From positions 1 to 54,354 of the forward strand of contig CALMJH010000009.1 of NCBI GenBank assembly GCA_937864175.1: 54,354 nucleotides of DNA, given 5' to 3'. Position numbers and translations under genes: made by a program. Numbering within the stretch: position 1 is the stretch's first letter; every line of letters starts with the position of its first letter. The notes beneath the pieces were generated by a model. The model had not been told where the DNA came from. It saw only the letters and a program-made list of their open reading frames with translations, and ran no database searches. Shown here piece after piece: positions 45,218 to 53,291 of the stretch. The stretch is from an uncultured Burkholderiales bacterium (GTDB lineage Bacteria; Pseudomonadota; Gammaproteobacteria; Burkholderiales; Burkholderiaceae_A).

Positions 45218-45994
45218 CTATCGCTCGACAAAGGCGCGCTCAATCACATAGTCGCCGGGCTGTCCCAGTCCAGGCGAGACTACAAAGCCCCTGGCATTCA
45301 GCATCTCAGCGGTCTCTTTGAGCATCGCTGGGCTGCCACAAATCATGGCGCGGTCAACTGCTGGGTCCAGAGGGGGCAGTCCGATATCCGCAAAGAGCTG
45401 GCCGGATTCTATGGCCGTCGTCAGACGCCCTGTGTGGCGAAAGGCTTCTCTCGTCACCGTGGGGTAGTAGATCAGCTGATCGCGCACCAACTCGCCCAGA
45501 AACTCATCGTTGGGAAGTTCGTTTTTCAGATAGTTCGCGTAGGCCAACTCACTCACCAGACGAACACCGTGGATCAGGACTACCTTCTCAAACCGTTCAT
45601 AGGTCTCGGGGTCTCGAATAATGCTCATAAAAGGCGCCAGACCGGTGCCAGTGGAGAAGCAATAGAGATGCTTGCCAGGCTTGAGATCATCAATCACCAG
45701 CGTACCCGTGGCCTTCTCACCAATCAGCAGGTCATCACCGACCTGGATGTTCTGAAGCCGAGACGTCAGTGGGCCGTCAGGCACTTTGATCGACAAAAAC
45801 TCAAGGTGCTCCTCGTAATTCGGACTCACCACACTGTAGGCCCGCATCAGGGGCTTGCCCTCTACCTCGAGTCCAATCATGACGAAGTGCCCATTGCGAA
45901 ACCGGAAACCCGGGTCACGGGTAACCTTGAAAGAAAACAAGGTCTCATTCCAGTGGGTGACTTCGGTCACCTTCTCAATGCGATGCTTGGCCAT
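45218..45994 (-). CDS. fpr: Ferredoxin-NADP reductase
   Basis: This is a 258-residue bacterial-type flavoprotein. FAD-binding MRAYSVVSPNYEEHLEFLSIKV is at about 50-71, the NADP loop is STGTGLAPFMSIIRDPETYERF, LIHGVRLVSELAYA follows, and MICGSPAMLKETAEML lies near the end. The C-terminal PGDYVIERAFVER ends in the short bacterial extension rather than a stacked Tyr, as in Azotobacter/E. coli Fpr. It moves electrons between NADPH and ferredoxin/flavodoxin and takes part in oxidative stress defence. Confidence 0.94.
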   Translation of the reverse strand: MAKHRIEKVTEVTHWNETLFSFKVTRDPGFRFRNGHFVMIGLEVEGKPLMRAYSVVSPNYEEHLEFLSIKVPDGPLTSRLQNIQVGDDLLIGEKATGTLVIDDLKPGKHLYCFSTGTGLAPFMSIIRDPETYERFEKVVLIHGVRLVSELAYANYLKNELPNDEFLGELVRDQLIYYPTVTREAFRHTGRLTTAIESGQLFADIGLPPLDPAVDRAMICGSPAMLKETAEMLNARGFVVSPGLGQPGDYVIERAFVER

Positions 45995-46022
45995 ACCCGC
46001 CCTTTTGTTGTTTTTTGCTCAA

Positions 46023-46664
46023 TCAGCCGTGCCTTGATCCAACAAATGGATTTGAGACACGCTCCTCCCCAAATGTACTCATCGGTCCATGGCCGGGCAC
46101 AAAGGCCATATCGTCTCCCAAGGGAAACAGACGCTCCTTGATCGAACGCAAAAGATCCTCGTGATTGCCCCTGGGAAAGTCGGTCCGGCCAATAGAGCCC
46201 GCAAACAGCACGTCTCCCACAAAAGCGATTCGGGCCACCAGGTCTACGAACACCACGTGACCGGGTGTGTGGCCCGGGCAGTGAATGACCTCGAGAACCA
46301 AGTCACCCACCGTAACGGTATCGCCATCGACCAGCCAACGATCCGGCGTAAATGGTGAGAGCGCCGGAAAGCCAAACATCTTGCCCTGGGTGGGCAGTTG
46401 CTCAATCCAGAAGGCATCGTCTCGGTGAGGGCCCTCGATGGGCACACCCAGCTCTTGGGCCAGCAGACCCGCCTCGCCACAATGGTCAATATGGCCATGG
46501 GTCAACAGAATCTTCTCCACCACCACGCCTCGCGCCTCGGCAGCCGCCTTCAGCTGGCCCAGGTCACCACCCGGGTCCACCAGGGCGGCCCTAAGGGTCT
46601 TGGGGCAGATGATCAAGGAGCAGTTTTGCTCGAAGGGGGTCACTGGAATGATGTCGAAATCCAT
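46023..46664 (-). CDS. Metallo-beta-lactamase fold hydrolase (glyoxalase II-like, YcbL type)
   Basis: This is a 213-residue protein with the metal motif THGHIDHCGEAG (about 55-66), a downstream His in VIHCPGHTPGHVVFVD, and Asp in FVGDVLFAGSIGRTDFP. FVPGHGPMSTFGEER carries the last histidine. FEQNCSLIICPKT at the start and the lack of the glyoxalase II C-terminal domain fit the YcbL subgroup, which cleaves thioesters such as lactoylglutathione. It ends 28 bases after the fpr start, same strand; it is divergent from pdxH. Confidence 0.88.
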   Translation of the reverse strand: MDFDIIPVTPFEQNCSLIICPKTLRAALVDPGGDLGQLKAAAEARGVVVEKILLTHGHIDHCGEAGLLAQELGVPIEGPHRDDAFWIEQLPTQGKMFGFPALSPFTPDRWLVDGDTVTVGDLVLEVIHCPGHTPGHVVFVDLVARIAFVGDVLFAGSIGRTDFPRGNHEDLLRSIKERLFPLGDDMAFVPGHGPMSTFGEERVSNPFVGSRHG

Positions 46665-46686
46665 CTACACATTATGATTGATTCAT

Positions 46687-47334
46687 ATGAGCACCCTTGA
46701 ATCCATTCGCAAAGACTACTGTCAGGCCTCGCTGGATCTGACCGACGTCAGCCCCAACCCCAAGGACCAGCTGGCCGCCTGGCTGGACCAGGCGGTCGCG
46801 GCCAAGTGTCCAGAGCCCAACGCCATGAGCCTGTCGACAGTCTCCCCCAGAGGCCGTCCCACCAGCCGGGTGGTGCTGATCCGTGGCATTGATGACCAGG
46901 GAGGCCTGGCCTTCTTCACCAATTACCAGTCGGCCAAGGGCCAGGCTCTGGCCGCCAATCCCTGGGCGAGTCTGCTGTTTTTCTGGCCCGAATTAGAGCG
47001 CCAGGTCCGCATTGAGGGGCATGTCGAAAAACTCTCGGCCGCAGAATCCGACCGGTACTACCAGTCAAGACCACTGGGCAACCGTCTGGGTGCCTGGGCC
47101 TCGCCACAGAGCTCGGTCATTCCCAATGCCCAATGGCTCATGGACCGTCAGACCCGCTTAAGCCAGACCCTCGGAGAGAACCCTGCGCGACCCGAGCACT
47201 GGGGCGGCTACCGCCTGCTACCAGACCTCTACGAGTTTTGGCAGGGCAGGCCCTCTCGCCTGCACGATCGCATTCGCTATCAGACCAGCCAGACCTCCGC
47301 CTCGGGGTGGGCCGTCGAGCGGCTGGCGCCCTAG
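46687..47334 (+). CDS. pdxH: Pyridoxamine 5'-phosphate oxidase
   Basis: This is a 215-residue FMN enzyme making pyridoxal 5'-phosphate. Signatures are AMSLSTVSPRGRPTSRVVLIRGIDDQG, FFTNYQSAKGQALAANPWASLLFFWPELERQVRIEG, and SRPLGNRLGAWASPQSSVI. The C-terminal WGGYRLLPDLYEFWQGRPSRLHDRI is the standard end. ATG 46687 is chosen over the TTG at 46678. It supplies PLP for CysM. It converges with msrA with a four-base overlap. Confidence 0.96.
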   Translation: MSTLESIRKDYCQASLDLTDVSPNPKDQLAAWLDQAVAAKCPEPNAMSLSTVSPRGRPTSRVVLIRGIDDQGGLAFFTNYQSAKGQALAANPWASLLFFWPELERQVRIEGHVEKLSAAESDRYYQSRPLGNRLGAWASPQSSVIPNAQWLMDRQTRLSQTLGENPARPEHWGGYRLLPDLYEFWQGRPSRLHDRIRYQTSQTSASGWAVERLAP

Positions 47335-47975
47335 TCTTTCACAATCGCAGGAAAAGACTGTTGCGCCTTGATGACTTTGGGCGCTACCACAAAGAGGCAG
47401 TAGCCCTGCCCTGGGTTGCGATTGAAATAGCTTTGATGGTCGGTCTCTGCTGGCCAGAAGACGGCCTCCGGTCTCACGGCCCGCACCGTCGTTGAATCGT
47501 TACCGGATGTCATCTGGTTAAGGGCCACCCGCCAGTCCTCACTGGTGACGTCCACCAGCTCGGTCACGGCATTGACGCCGGCGGACCGCAGTTCGCCAAG
47601 CTTGCGTCTGGCCAACTCGAACTGCGAAGCAGTCGTGGCAAAGACCATCGACCGATACTGAGGACCGACATCATTACCTTGGCGGTTGGGCGTGGTGGGA
47701 TCATGGATTGTGAAGAAAATCTCGAGTAACTCTGAGTAGCTCACTTGATCGGGTCGGAAGTCGACCAAGACCACCTCGGCATGACCGGTCTGTTTGCCAC
47801 AGACCGCCTCGTAGCTCGGGTCGGGCAGGTGCCCACCCATGTAGCCCGACAGCACATGGGTGACGCCGGTGGTCCGCTGAAAGACGGCCTCCAGGCACCA
47901 GAAGCAGCCCCCCGCAAAAATCGCCGATTCGAGTCCCTCTACCTGGGTCGCCTGGGTTGAAGTAGCGGGGTTCAT
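47331..47975 (-). CDS. msrA: Peptide methionine sulfoxide reductase MsrA
   Basis: This is a 214-residue reductase of methionine-S-sulfoxide. The catalytic motif GGCFWCLEAVFQRTTGV (Cys near 31) is present, then GYMGGHLPDPSYEAVCGKQTGHAEVV and FFTIHDPTTPNRQGNDVGPQYRS. The C-terminal part has a longer tail (KAQQSFPAIVKD) with the family feature HQ.YFNRNPGQGYC, including a resolving Cys. It lies 18 bases after the Hyi-type gene on the same strand. Confidence 0.95.
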   Translation of the reverse strand: MNPATSTQATQVEGLESAIFAGGCFWCLEAVFQRTTGVTHVLSGYMGGHLPDPSYEAVCGKQTGHAEVVLVDFRPDQVSYSELLEIFFTIHDPTTPNRQGNDVGPQYRSMVFATTASQFELARRKLGELRSAGVNAVTELVDVTSEDWRVALNQMTSGNDSTTVRAVRPEAVFWPAETDHQSYFNRNPGQGYCLFVVAPKVIKAQQSFPAIVKD

Positions 47976-47993
47976 GCCAAGGCCTGATCTTGA

Positions 47994-48773
47994 TTACGAA
48001 TTGAAGTAAGGCTTGGCCCAGGCCAGCCCGTCCTCGGTCCTCGGGCCAGAGGGCTTGTACTCGCAGCCCACCCAGCCGTTGTATCCCAGCTGATCCAGGC
48101 GCGCCAACAGCCGGTCGTGAGCGAGTTCACCGGTGGAGGGCTCATGGCGATCGGGCACGCCAGCAATCTGAACATGTCCAACGACATCGATGGCCCGCTC
48201 CAGGCTGCGGGTGACATCGCCATGAAGAATCTGCTGGTGATAGAAGTCGAACTGAAGCCTGAGGGCCGGGTGGGCCACTTCTCGGGCAATCGCCTCACCC
48301 AGGGGCATGGTGTTCAAAAAATAGCCCGGCACGTCGCGTCCGTTGAGTGGCTCAATGGTGATGCCACGGCCGGCCGCATAGGCCTGGTCTGCAGCCCAGG
48401 CGAGGTTGCTCAAATAGACCTCACGGGCTTTGGCATCGTCAGCAGAGCAGAGCCCCGCCATGACATGAATCTGGGGCACGTCCAAGGCCTCTGCAGTGGC
48501 AAGGGCCTTGAGAAACCCCTGCCGAAACTCGGTCTGTCGACCATCCAAGGCCGCCAGCCCCCGCTCACCGGCGGCCCAGTCGCCCGCAGGCGCATTGATC
48601 AAGACCATCTGAAGCTCATGAGCGGTCACCAGTTCCACCAGAACCGCATCACTGACCTCGTAGGGGAACAGGACTTCGACAGCGGAGAAGCCTGCCGCAC
48701 GGGCGGCAGCGAATCGCTCGAGAAAAGGCCTCTCAGGCCAGAGGAAGGTGAGGTTTGCGGCAAGTCTTGTCAT
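47994..48773 (-). CDS. Hydroxypyruvate isomerase family TIM-barrel protein
   Basis: This is a 259-residue protein started at ATG 48773. LAANLTFLWPERPFLERFAAARAAGF is the usual Hyi start; FPYE is near 44-47, and the metal/substrate residues sit in IEPLNGRDVPGYFLN, LRLQFDFYHQQILHGD and HVQIAGVPDRHEPSTGEL. GYNGWVGCEYKPSG ends it. The family isomerises hydroxypyruvate and tartronate semialdehyde or related ketoses (OtnI, Hyi). No tartronate or glyoxylate genes are adjacent, so the substrate is uncertain. Confidence 0.88.
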   Translation of the reverse strand: MTRLAANLTFLWPERPFLERFAAARAAGFSAVEVLFPYEVSDAVLVELVTAHELQMVLINAPAGDWAAGERGLAALDGRQTEFRQGFLKALATAEALDVPQIHVMAGLCSADDAKAREVYLSNLAWAADQAYAAGRGITIEPLNGRDVPGYFLNTMPLGEAIAREVAHPALRLQFDFYHQQILHGDVTRSLERAIDVVGHVQIAGVPDRHEPSTGELAHDRLLARLDQLGYNGWVGCEYKPSGPRTEDGLAWAKPYFNS

Positions 48774-48873
48774 GGCTCTCATGGTACCGGCTGGCTGAGC
48801 CTTTGCACCACAGGACAATACCTTAGTCGAAATTCGCATAAGGACAAGATGCATCTGCCTCTAAACTGCCGTC

Positions 48874-49875
48874 ATGACCACACACCACCGCCCTCTCCTC
48901 TCGTCTCTTTTCAGCCTGCTGCTCTTGCTCGCCATGGGCTTTCTGGCACTCGGTGCTCAGGCGGCCAGCCTGCCGGGCCCGATCGTCTCTGCTCAGCAAC
49001 TAAAAGCCCTGATCGACGCCAAATCCGTCGTTGTGCTCGACACCCGCGAGCTCTTTCAGTCCGACGGCAAGACTCCCAATTACACGGCCGGTCACATCCC
49101 TGGTTCGCGGCCGGCCCCCTATTCTCTGTTTAGGGGTCCCAAAGAAAATCCAGGTGCCGTCATGCCGCTGCCAGCTCTGACCCAGCTGGTCGCCAGCCTC
49201 GGTCTGGATCCCCAGCAACCCGTGGTCCTCGCTGGCTCCGGCTCGGATGCCACGGAATTTGGCGGGGTTGCACGCATCTACTGGAACCTGAAGTCAGCCG
49301 GATTCAACAAGCTGGCCGTGCTCAATGGCGGCACCGGCGCCTGGATGGCTGCCAAGCTGCCCCTTGAAAAGGGCGAGCCCGACAAGATCAGCCCCAGCAG
49401 ACCCAGACTCACCACCAACGCGGCCATGATGGTCGGCACCGAAGAGCTAAACCAGCTCACCAAAGCAGCCAGCAAGCCGCTGCTGGTCGATGCCCGCCCA
49501 GAGGACTTTTTCCTGGGCGAGATGCGTCATCCTCAGGCGGCCCGCTGGGGAACCCTGCCGGGGGCCAAGCACTGGGACTCCGAAGAATGGTTTGTGGCCA
49601 ACACGGGTCGGCTCCTGGAGCCCAGCCAGCTGCGCAGCATCGCCCAACAAGCCGGCCTCATGAGTCCGCAGCCACAGGTGAGTTTCTGCAACGCAGGCCA
49701 CTGGGCGGCCACCCACTGGTTTATCCTCTCCGAAGTTCTGGGCCAGAAAAACGTCCGCATGTATGCGGAGTCTGTCGTGGCCTGGAGCAAAGCGGGACAC
49801 CCCATGGACAACGAACCCAGTCGGTCGACTGTACTCATGCGCCAGGTCAAAGGCATTGGGGTGATGCAAAACTAG
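48874..49875 (+). CDS. Exported tandem rhodanese-domain sulfurtransferase
   Basis: This is a 333-residue protein with a signal peptide (LLLLAMGFLALGAQA before ASLP). There are two rhodanese domains: the first (about 35-165) has VVVLDTRELFQSDGKTPNYTAGHIPGSRPAPYS but the active-site loop reads LAGSGSDATEFGG without cysteine. The second (about 190-315) has LLVDARPEDFFLGE and the loop VSFCNAGHWAATHWF with the presumed catalytic Cys. Such proteins carry sulfane sulfur between thiosulfate and thiophilic acceptors in the periplasm. It is followed by a thiosulfate-type permease and a tiny membrane protein, so it probably acts in one sulfur pathway with them. Confidence 0.9.
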   Translation: MTTHHRPLLSSLFSLLLLLAMGFLALGAQAASLPGPIVSAQQLKALIDAKSVVVLDTRELFQSDGKTPNYTAGHIPGSRPAPYSLFRGPKENPGAVMPLPALTQLVASLGLDPQQPVVLAGSGSDATEFGGVARIYWNLKSAGFNKLAVLNGGTGAWMAAKLPLEKGEPDKISPSRPRLTTNAAMMVGTEELNQLTKAASKPLLVDARPEDFFLGEMRHPQAARWGTLPGAKHWDSEEWFVANTGRLLEPSQLRSIAQQAGLMSPQPQVSFCNAGHWAATHWFILSEVLGQKNVRMYAESVVAWSKAGHPMDNEPSRSTVLMRQVKGIGVMQN

Positions 49876-49900
49876 CAACCTCTTGCTCAAAGGGTGGTTC

Positions 49901-51046
49901 ATGCTGCTGCAACGATCGGGCCTGCTTCTAGCAGGCCTTCTGGGTGTACTCACCATCGCCTTTTTTGCCGGCCTGCAGGCAGGTGGTTTGGTGCTACTGG
50001 GCATTGGCTTTGGGCTGGCCCTGCAGGGCTTTCGCTTCGGCTTTACCACTGGCTGGCGAGTGCTCATCCTGCAGAAAGACCCACGCGGGGTCTATGGCCA
50101 AATGCTGCTGATGGTGCTGGCCGCCGGCCTGACGCTACCCCTCATTGCCAGCCATCCCGGGGAGTTGGTGGGTGCGGTATCGCCGATCAGTTACAGCCTG
50201 ATCCTAGGAGCCTTTGTCTTCGGCCTGGCGATGCAATTGGCCGACGGCTGCGGCTCAGGCACGCTCTACAAAGCGGGAGCCTCTGCGCCTCTATCCTGGG
50301 TGGTTTTACCGGCGTTTATTGTCGGCTCCACGGTGGGGGCCTCACATCAGCCTGCCTGGCTTGCACTCGGTGGCCCCTTCGATCAACAGGGCCAGTCGCT
50401 CATGGTCGACCTACTTGGCACAATGGGCCCCTGGCTGGCTCTGCTCGCCACTGCCGTGGGATGTGCCGTGGTGGCGTGGTTTGCCTACCGTCGCAGCCTG
50501 ACGGCTGACCCTCCGATTGAGGCTGGCCTGTCAACAAGCCTGCGCCGCTGGCTGATCGGTGGGCTGGTTCTGGCCGTGCTCTATGCGATCCACCTCATAG
50601 TGGCAGGCCAGCCCTGGGGCATTGTCTACGGCCTTGGGCTCTGGGGTGCCAAGATCGGCAGTGGACTGGGCGTGGACCTCTCCACCGATGCATTCTGGGG
50701 GGCCGCTCCACATGCCCAGCGACTGGCCGAGCCTGTGCTCTGGGACATCACCAGCCTGACGAACATCGGCCTGCTCTTTGGCGCTCTGCTCTCTGCCAAA
50801 TGGTCGGCCAATCACCAGGCGACTACCGACAAGACCCTCTCGCGACTCCGGTTGCAGCACTGGCTGACAGGCATGGCCGCGGGTCTGGTCATGGGCTATG
50901 CCTCGCGCCTGGCTTTTGGCTGCAACATTGGGGCCTTTCTTGGCGGAGTGGCCTCGGCCAGCCTTCATGGCTGGGTCTGGTTCGCGATGGCCTTTCTGGG
51001 CTCCATGGTCGGTGTCCGACTTCGACTAAAGGTACAAATGCCATGA
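49901..51046 (+). CDS. YeeE/YedE family permease, TsuA-like thiosulfate transporter
   Basis: This is a 381-residue inner-membrane protein started at ATG 49901 (ribosome site AGGG just upstream). It has about ten helices in two repeats, with conserved cysteines in MQLADGCGSGTLYKAG (about 120) and SRLAFGCNIGAFLGGVASASLHGWVWF (near 335-360). Spirochaete and E. coli TsuA proteins use such cysteines to pass thiosulfate across the membrane. The upstream gene is an exported rhodanese, and the start of the next small gene overlaps this stop by four bases (ATGA). No TusA-like TsuB partner is seen beside it. Confidence 0.88.
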   Translation: MLLQRSGLLLAGLLGVLTIAFFAGLQAGGLVLLGIGFGLALQGFRFGFTTGWRVLILQKDPRGVYGQMLLMVLAAGLTLPLIASHPGELVGAVSPISYSLILGAFVFGLAMQLADGCGSGTLYKAGASAPLSWVVLPAFIVGSTVGASHQPAWLALGGPFDQQGQSLMVDLLGTMGPWLALLATAVGCAVVAWFAYRRSLTADPPIEAGLSTSLRRWLIGGLVLAVLYAIHLIVAGQPWGIVYGLGLWGAKIGSGLGVDLSTDAFWGAAPHAQRLAEPVLWDITSLTNIGLLFGALLSAKWSANHQATTDKTLSRLRLQHWLTGMAAGLVMGYASRLAFGCNIGAFLGGVASASLHGWVWFAMAFLGSMVGVRLRLKVQMP

Positions 51047-51201
51047 AGCTCTCTCGACTTGCACCCTGGTTACTCTGGGCCCTGCTCATCGTGGGCCTCT
51101 CTTACGACTTTGCGGCCACCGACAAGCCAAGGGCCGAACCTGCCATGCTCTCGATGGGTAGCGGCAAGGCCGCAGCTGGCGGCCACTGCTCAGGGCGCTA
51201 A
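51043..51201 (+). CDS. Small membrane-anchored protein of unknown function
   Basis: This is a 52-residue protein starting at ATG 51043, overlapping the permease stop. It has a basic start (MKLSR), one hydrophobic segment (APWLLWALLIVGLSYDF, about 6-22) and a polar periplasmic or cytoplasmic tail with AKP-type charged residues. The tail ends MGSGKAAAGGHCSGR, with a single cysteine three residues from the end. I do not recognise it. Four-base coupling to a TsuA-like permease suggests it is translated with it and might assist thiosulfate or sulfur transfer; that is inference only. Confidence 0.6.
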   Translation: MKLSRLAPWLLWALLIVGLSYDFAATDKPRAEPAMLSMGSGKAAAGGHCSGR

Positions 51202-51211
51202 ACTGTTGGGC

Positions 51212-52390
51212 ATGAAAAACCATGCCCGTCGACAAGTCCTTCATGCCGTAGCCGGCAGCCTCCTGCTGGGTGCTGCCCCCCGGATTCTTCAAGCCAAACC
51301 TGCAGCCCTGCGCGTCGGCGTCATGCTGCCTGCCTCGGGCACCTATGCCCCTCTCGGTGCTGCCATTTTGCAAGGCATGCGACTGGCCCTGCAGGAGTCC
51401 GGGGGACAGTGGGCGGGTCGCCCGATTGAGTTCCTCACCGTCGACGACGAATCCAACCCCAGCAAAGCCCCCGAGCAGGCCAACCGACTCCTTGCGCGCG
51501 ACAGAGTCGACCTGCTGGTGGGTTCGGTGCATTCTGGTGTCGCTCTGGGCATGGCCAAGGTGGCCCGCGACTCTGGTCAGCTAATGCTCATTCCCAACGC
51601 TGGCGCCAATGACCTGACAGGGTCGGCCTGCGCGCCGAACGTTTTTCGTACCTCGTTTTCCAACTGGCAGACCATCTACCCTCTGGGCAAGGTGATGGCC
51701 GACAAGGGCATCAAGACCGCAGCCTTCCTCACCTGGAAGTACACCGCCGGCCAAGAATATGCCGAGGCCTTTGCCCAGGGCTTTGAGGCCCATGGTGGCA
51801 AGGTGCTCACCAGCCTGACGCTGCCCTTTCCCCAGTTGGAGTTTGCCCCCCTGCTGGCGCAGATTGCGGCTGCTCGGCCACAAGCCGTCTCCTGCTTTTT
51901 CTCGGGATCAGGTGCGGCCAAGTTTCTGCTCGACTATGCGCGGTCCGGCCTGAAGGACAAGATCCCGCTCTACGTCACGGGTCACACCACCGAGGGTATT
52001 TTGCATGCCCTCAAAGGCGAGGCCGAGGGCATTATCAGCGTGCTGCACTATGCCGACGGTCTGCCCTATGCCAAAGACAAGGCCTTTCGTCAGGCCTGGA
52101 AAAAGGCGAGCAAGCTACCGGTCGACGTCTTTGCGGTCCAGGGTTACGACACCGGACTCGTGCTTGCACAGGCCTTAAAAGCCACAGGGGGAGACCCGAC
52201 AGCCCCATTGATGCAAAAGGCGCTGGAAGGTATCCGGATCAGCAGTCCACGTGGCGACTGGGTTATGTCCAAGGCCCACAACCCCATTCAAGACATCTAC
52301 CTGCGACAGGTCGTAGGTCAGCAGAATCTCTACAAGGGCATTGCCGCCAAGGCCCTGGAGGACCCAGGTACCAACTGTCGGCTCAGTTAG
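51212..52390 (+). CDS. ABC transporter substrate-binding protein, LivK-like
   Basis: This is a 392-residue periplasmic binding protein started at ATG 51212. A twin-arginine-like N-terminus (HARRQVLHAVAGSLLLGAAP) acts as signal peptide. The body has LRVGVMLPASGTYAPLGAAILQGMRLAL, VDDESNPSKAPEQANRLL, VDLLVGSVHSGVALGMAKVA and a late KGTDPTA-type segment, all of the type I Liv/amide-binding fold. It precedes two permeases of the LivH and LivM type. The substrate is not inferable; amino acids, aromatic acids or urea-type amides are possible. Confidence 0.9.
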   Translation: MKNHARRQVLHAVAGSLLLGAAPRILQAKPAALRVGVMLPASGTYAPLGAAILQGMRLALQESGGQWAGRPIEFLTVDDESNPSKAPEQANRLLARDRVDLLVGSVHSGVALGMAKVARDSGQLMLIPNAGANDLTGSACAPNVFRTSFSNWQTIYPLGKVMADKGIKTAAFLTWKYTAGQEYAEAFAQGFEAHGGKVLTSLTLPFPQLEFAPLLAQIAAARPQAVSCFFSGSGAAKFLLDYARSGLKDKIPLYVTGHTTEGILHALKGEAEGIISVLHYADGLPYAKDKAFRQAWKKASKLPVDVFAVQGYDTGLVLAQALKATGGDPTAPLMQKALEGIRISSPRGDWVMSKAHNPIQDIYLRQVVGQQNLYKGIAAKALEDPGTNCRLS

Positions 52391-52400
52391 ACTGCTGGCC

Positions 52401-53291
52401 GTGACCGATCCGATCTACCTGCTGATCCAGTTGGTCAATGGCCTGCAATACGGCCTGCTGTTGTTCCTAATGGCCAGTGGGCTGAGCCTCATGCTCGGGG
52501 CTATGGGCATTCTTAATCTGGCGCATGGCGCCATCTACATGCTGGGCGCCTACCTGGGCTTTGGCCTGGTCAGCCTGACGGGCCGACTCGAATGGGCCTT
52601 GCTGCTGATTATTCCAGTGGGGCTTGGGATCGGGCTGGTGTTAGAACGTCTGCTGCTGCGAAAGACCTTTCATCAGCACCCACTTGAGCAAGTTCTCTTG
52701 ACCTTCGGCCTGGTACTGGTCTTTGAGGAAATCCGATCTCTGGTCTGGGGAGACGATGTCTTGTCCATCGCAATTCCCGCATGGCTATCGGGCAGCCTCG
52801 CCCTGACAGATTTGCTCACCTACCCGCACTATCGCATCGCTGTCGGTCTACTCTGCCTGCTGATTGCGGCGGGTCTCTTTGTCTTCATCCACCGCACCCG
52901 ATTTGGGCTGCAGATTCTGGCGCTCGCTGAGAACCGCCATCGCCTGGCCAGCCTGGGTATCAGTCCCGGTCGTCTATCAGCAGCCGTCGTGGCAATGGGT
53001 TGCAGCCTGGCCATGCTGGCTGGCCTGTTGGCTGCACCCCTCTACACCCTCTATCCGCAAATGGGGCAGCAGGTGCTCGTCACCAGCCTGGTGGTGGTCA
53101 TACTGGGGGGCTTGGGCTCACTCACGGGCACGCTGGTCGCAGCCTTGCTCATCGGTGTCGTGGACACCCTGGGGCGCCTGGCCTTCCCCCAGGCCTCTGG
53201 CCTGGCCATCACCCTCTGCATGGCGGCCATGCTGGCCTTTCGGCCACAGGGTCTCATGGGCCTGCAGGCTGGCGACGGGGAGAGTCGATGA
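52401..53291 (+). CDS. Branched-chain-type ABC permease (LivH-like), second system
   Basis: This is a 296-residue permease started at GTG 52401, eleven bases after the binding protein stop. IQLVNGLQYGLLLFLMASGLSLMLGAMGILNLAHGAIYMLGAY is the LivH-type start. The helical repeats end in ALLIGVVDTLGRLAFPQASG and AFRPQGLMG. It is a paralogue, not a close copy, of livH at 40123. Its stop overlaps the next ATG by four bases. Confidence 0.88.
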   Translation: MTDPIYLLIQLVNGLQYGLLLFLMASGLSLMLGAMGILNLAHGAIYMLGAYLGFGLVSLTGRLEWALLLIIPVGLGIGLVLERLLLRKTFHQHPLEQVLLTFGLVLVFEEIRSLVWGDDVLSIAIPAWLSGSLALTDLLTYPHYRIAVGLLCLLIAAGLFVFIHRTRFGLQILALAENRHRLASLGISPGRLSAAVVAMGCSLAMLAGLLAAPLYTLYPQMGQQVLVTSLVVVILGGLGSLTGTLVAALLIGVVDTLGRLAFPQASGLAITLCMAAMLAFRPQGLMGLQAGDGESR

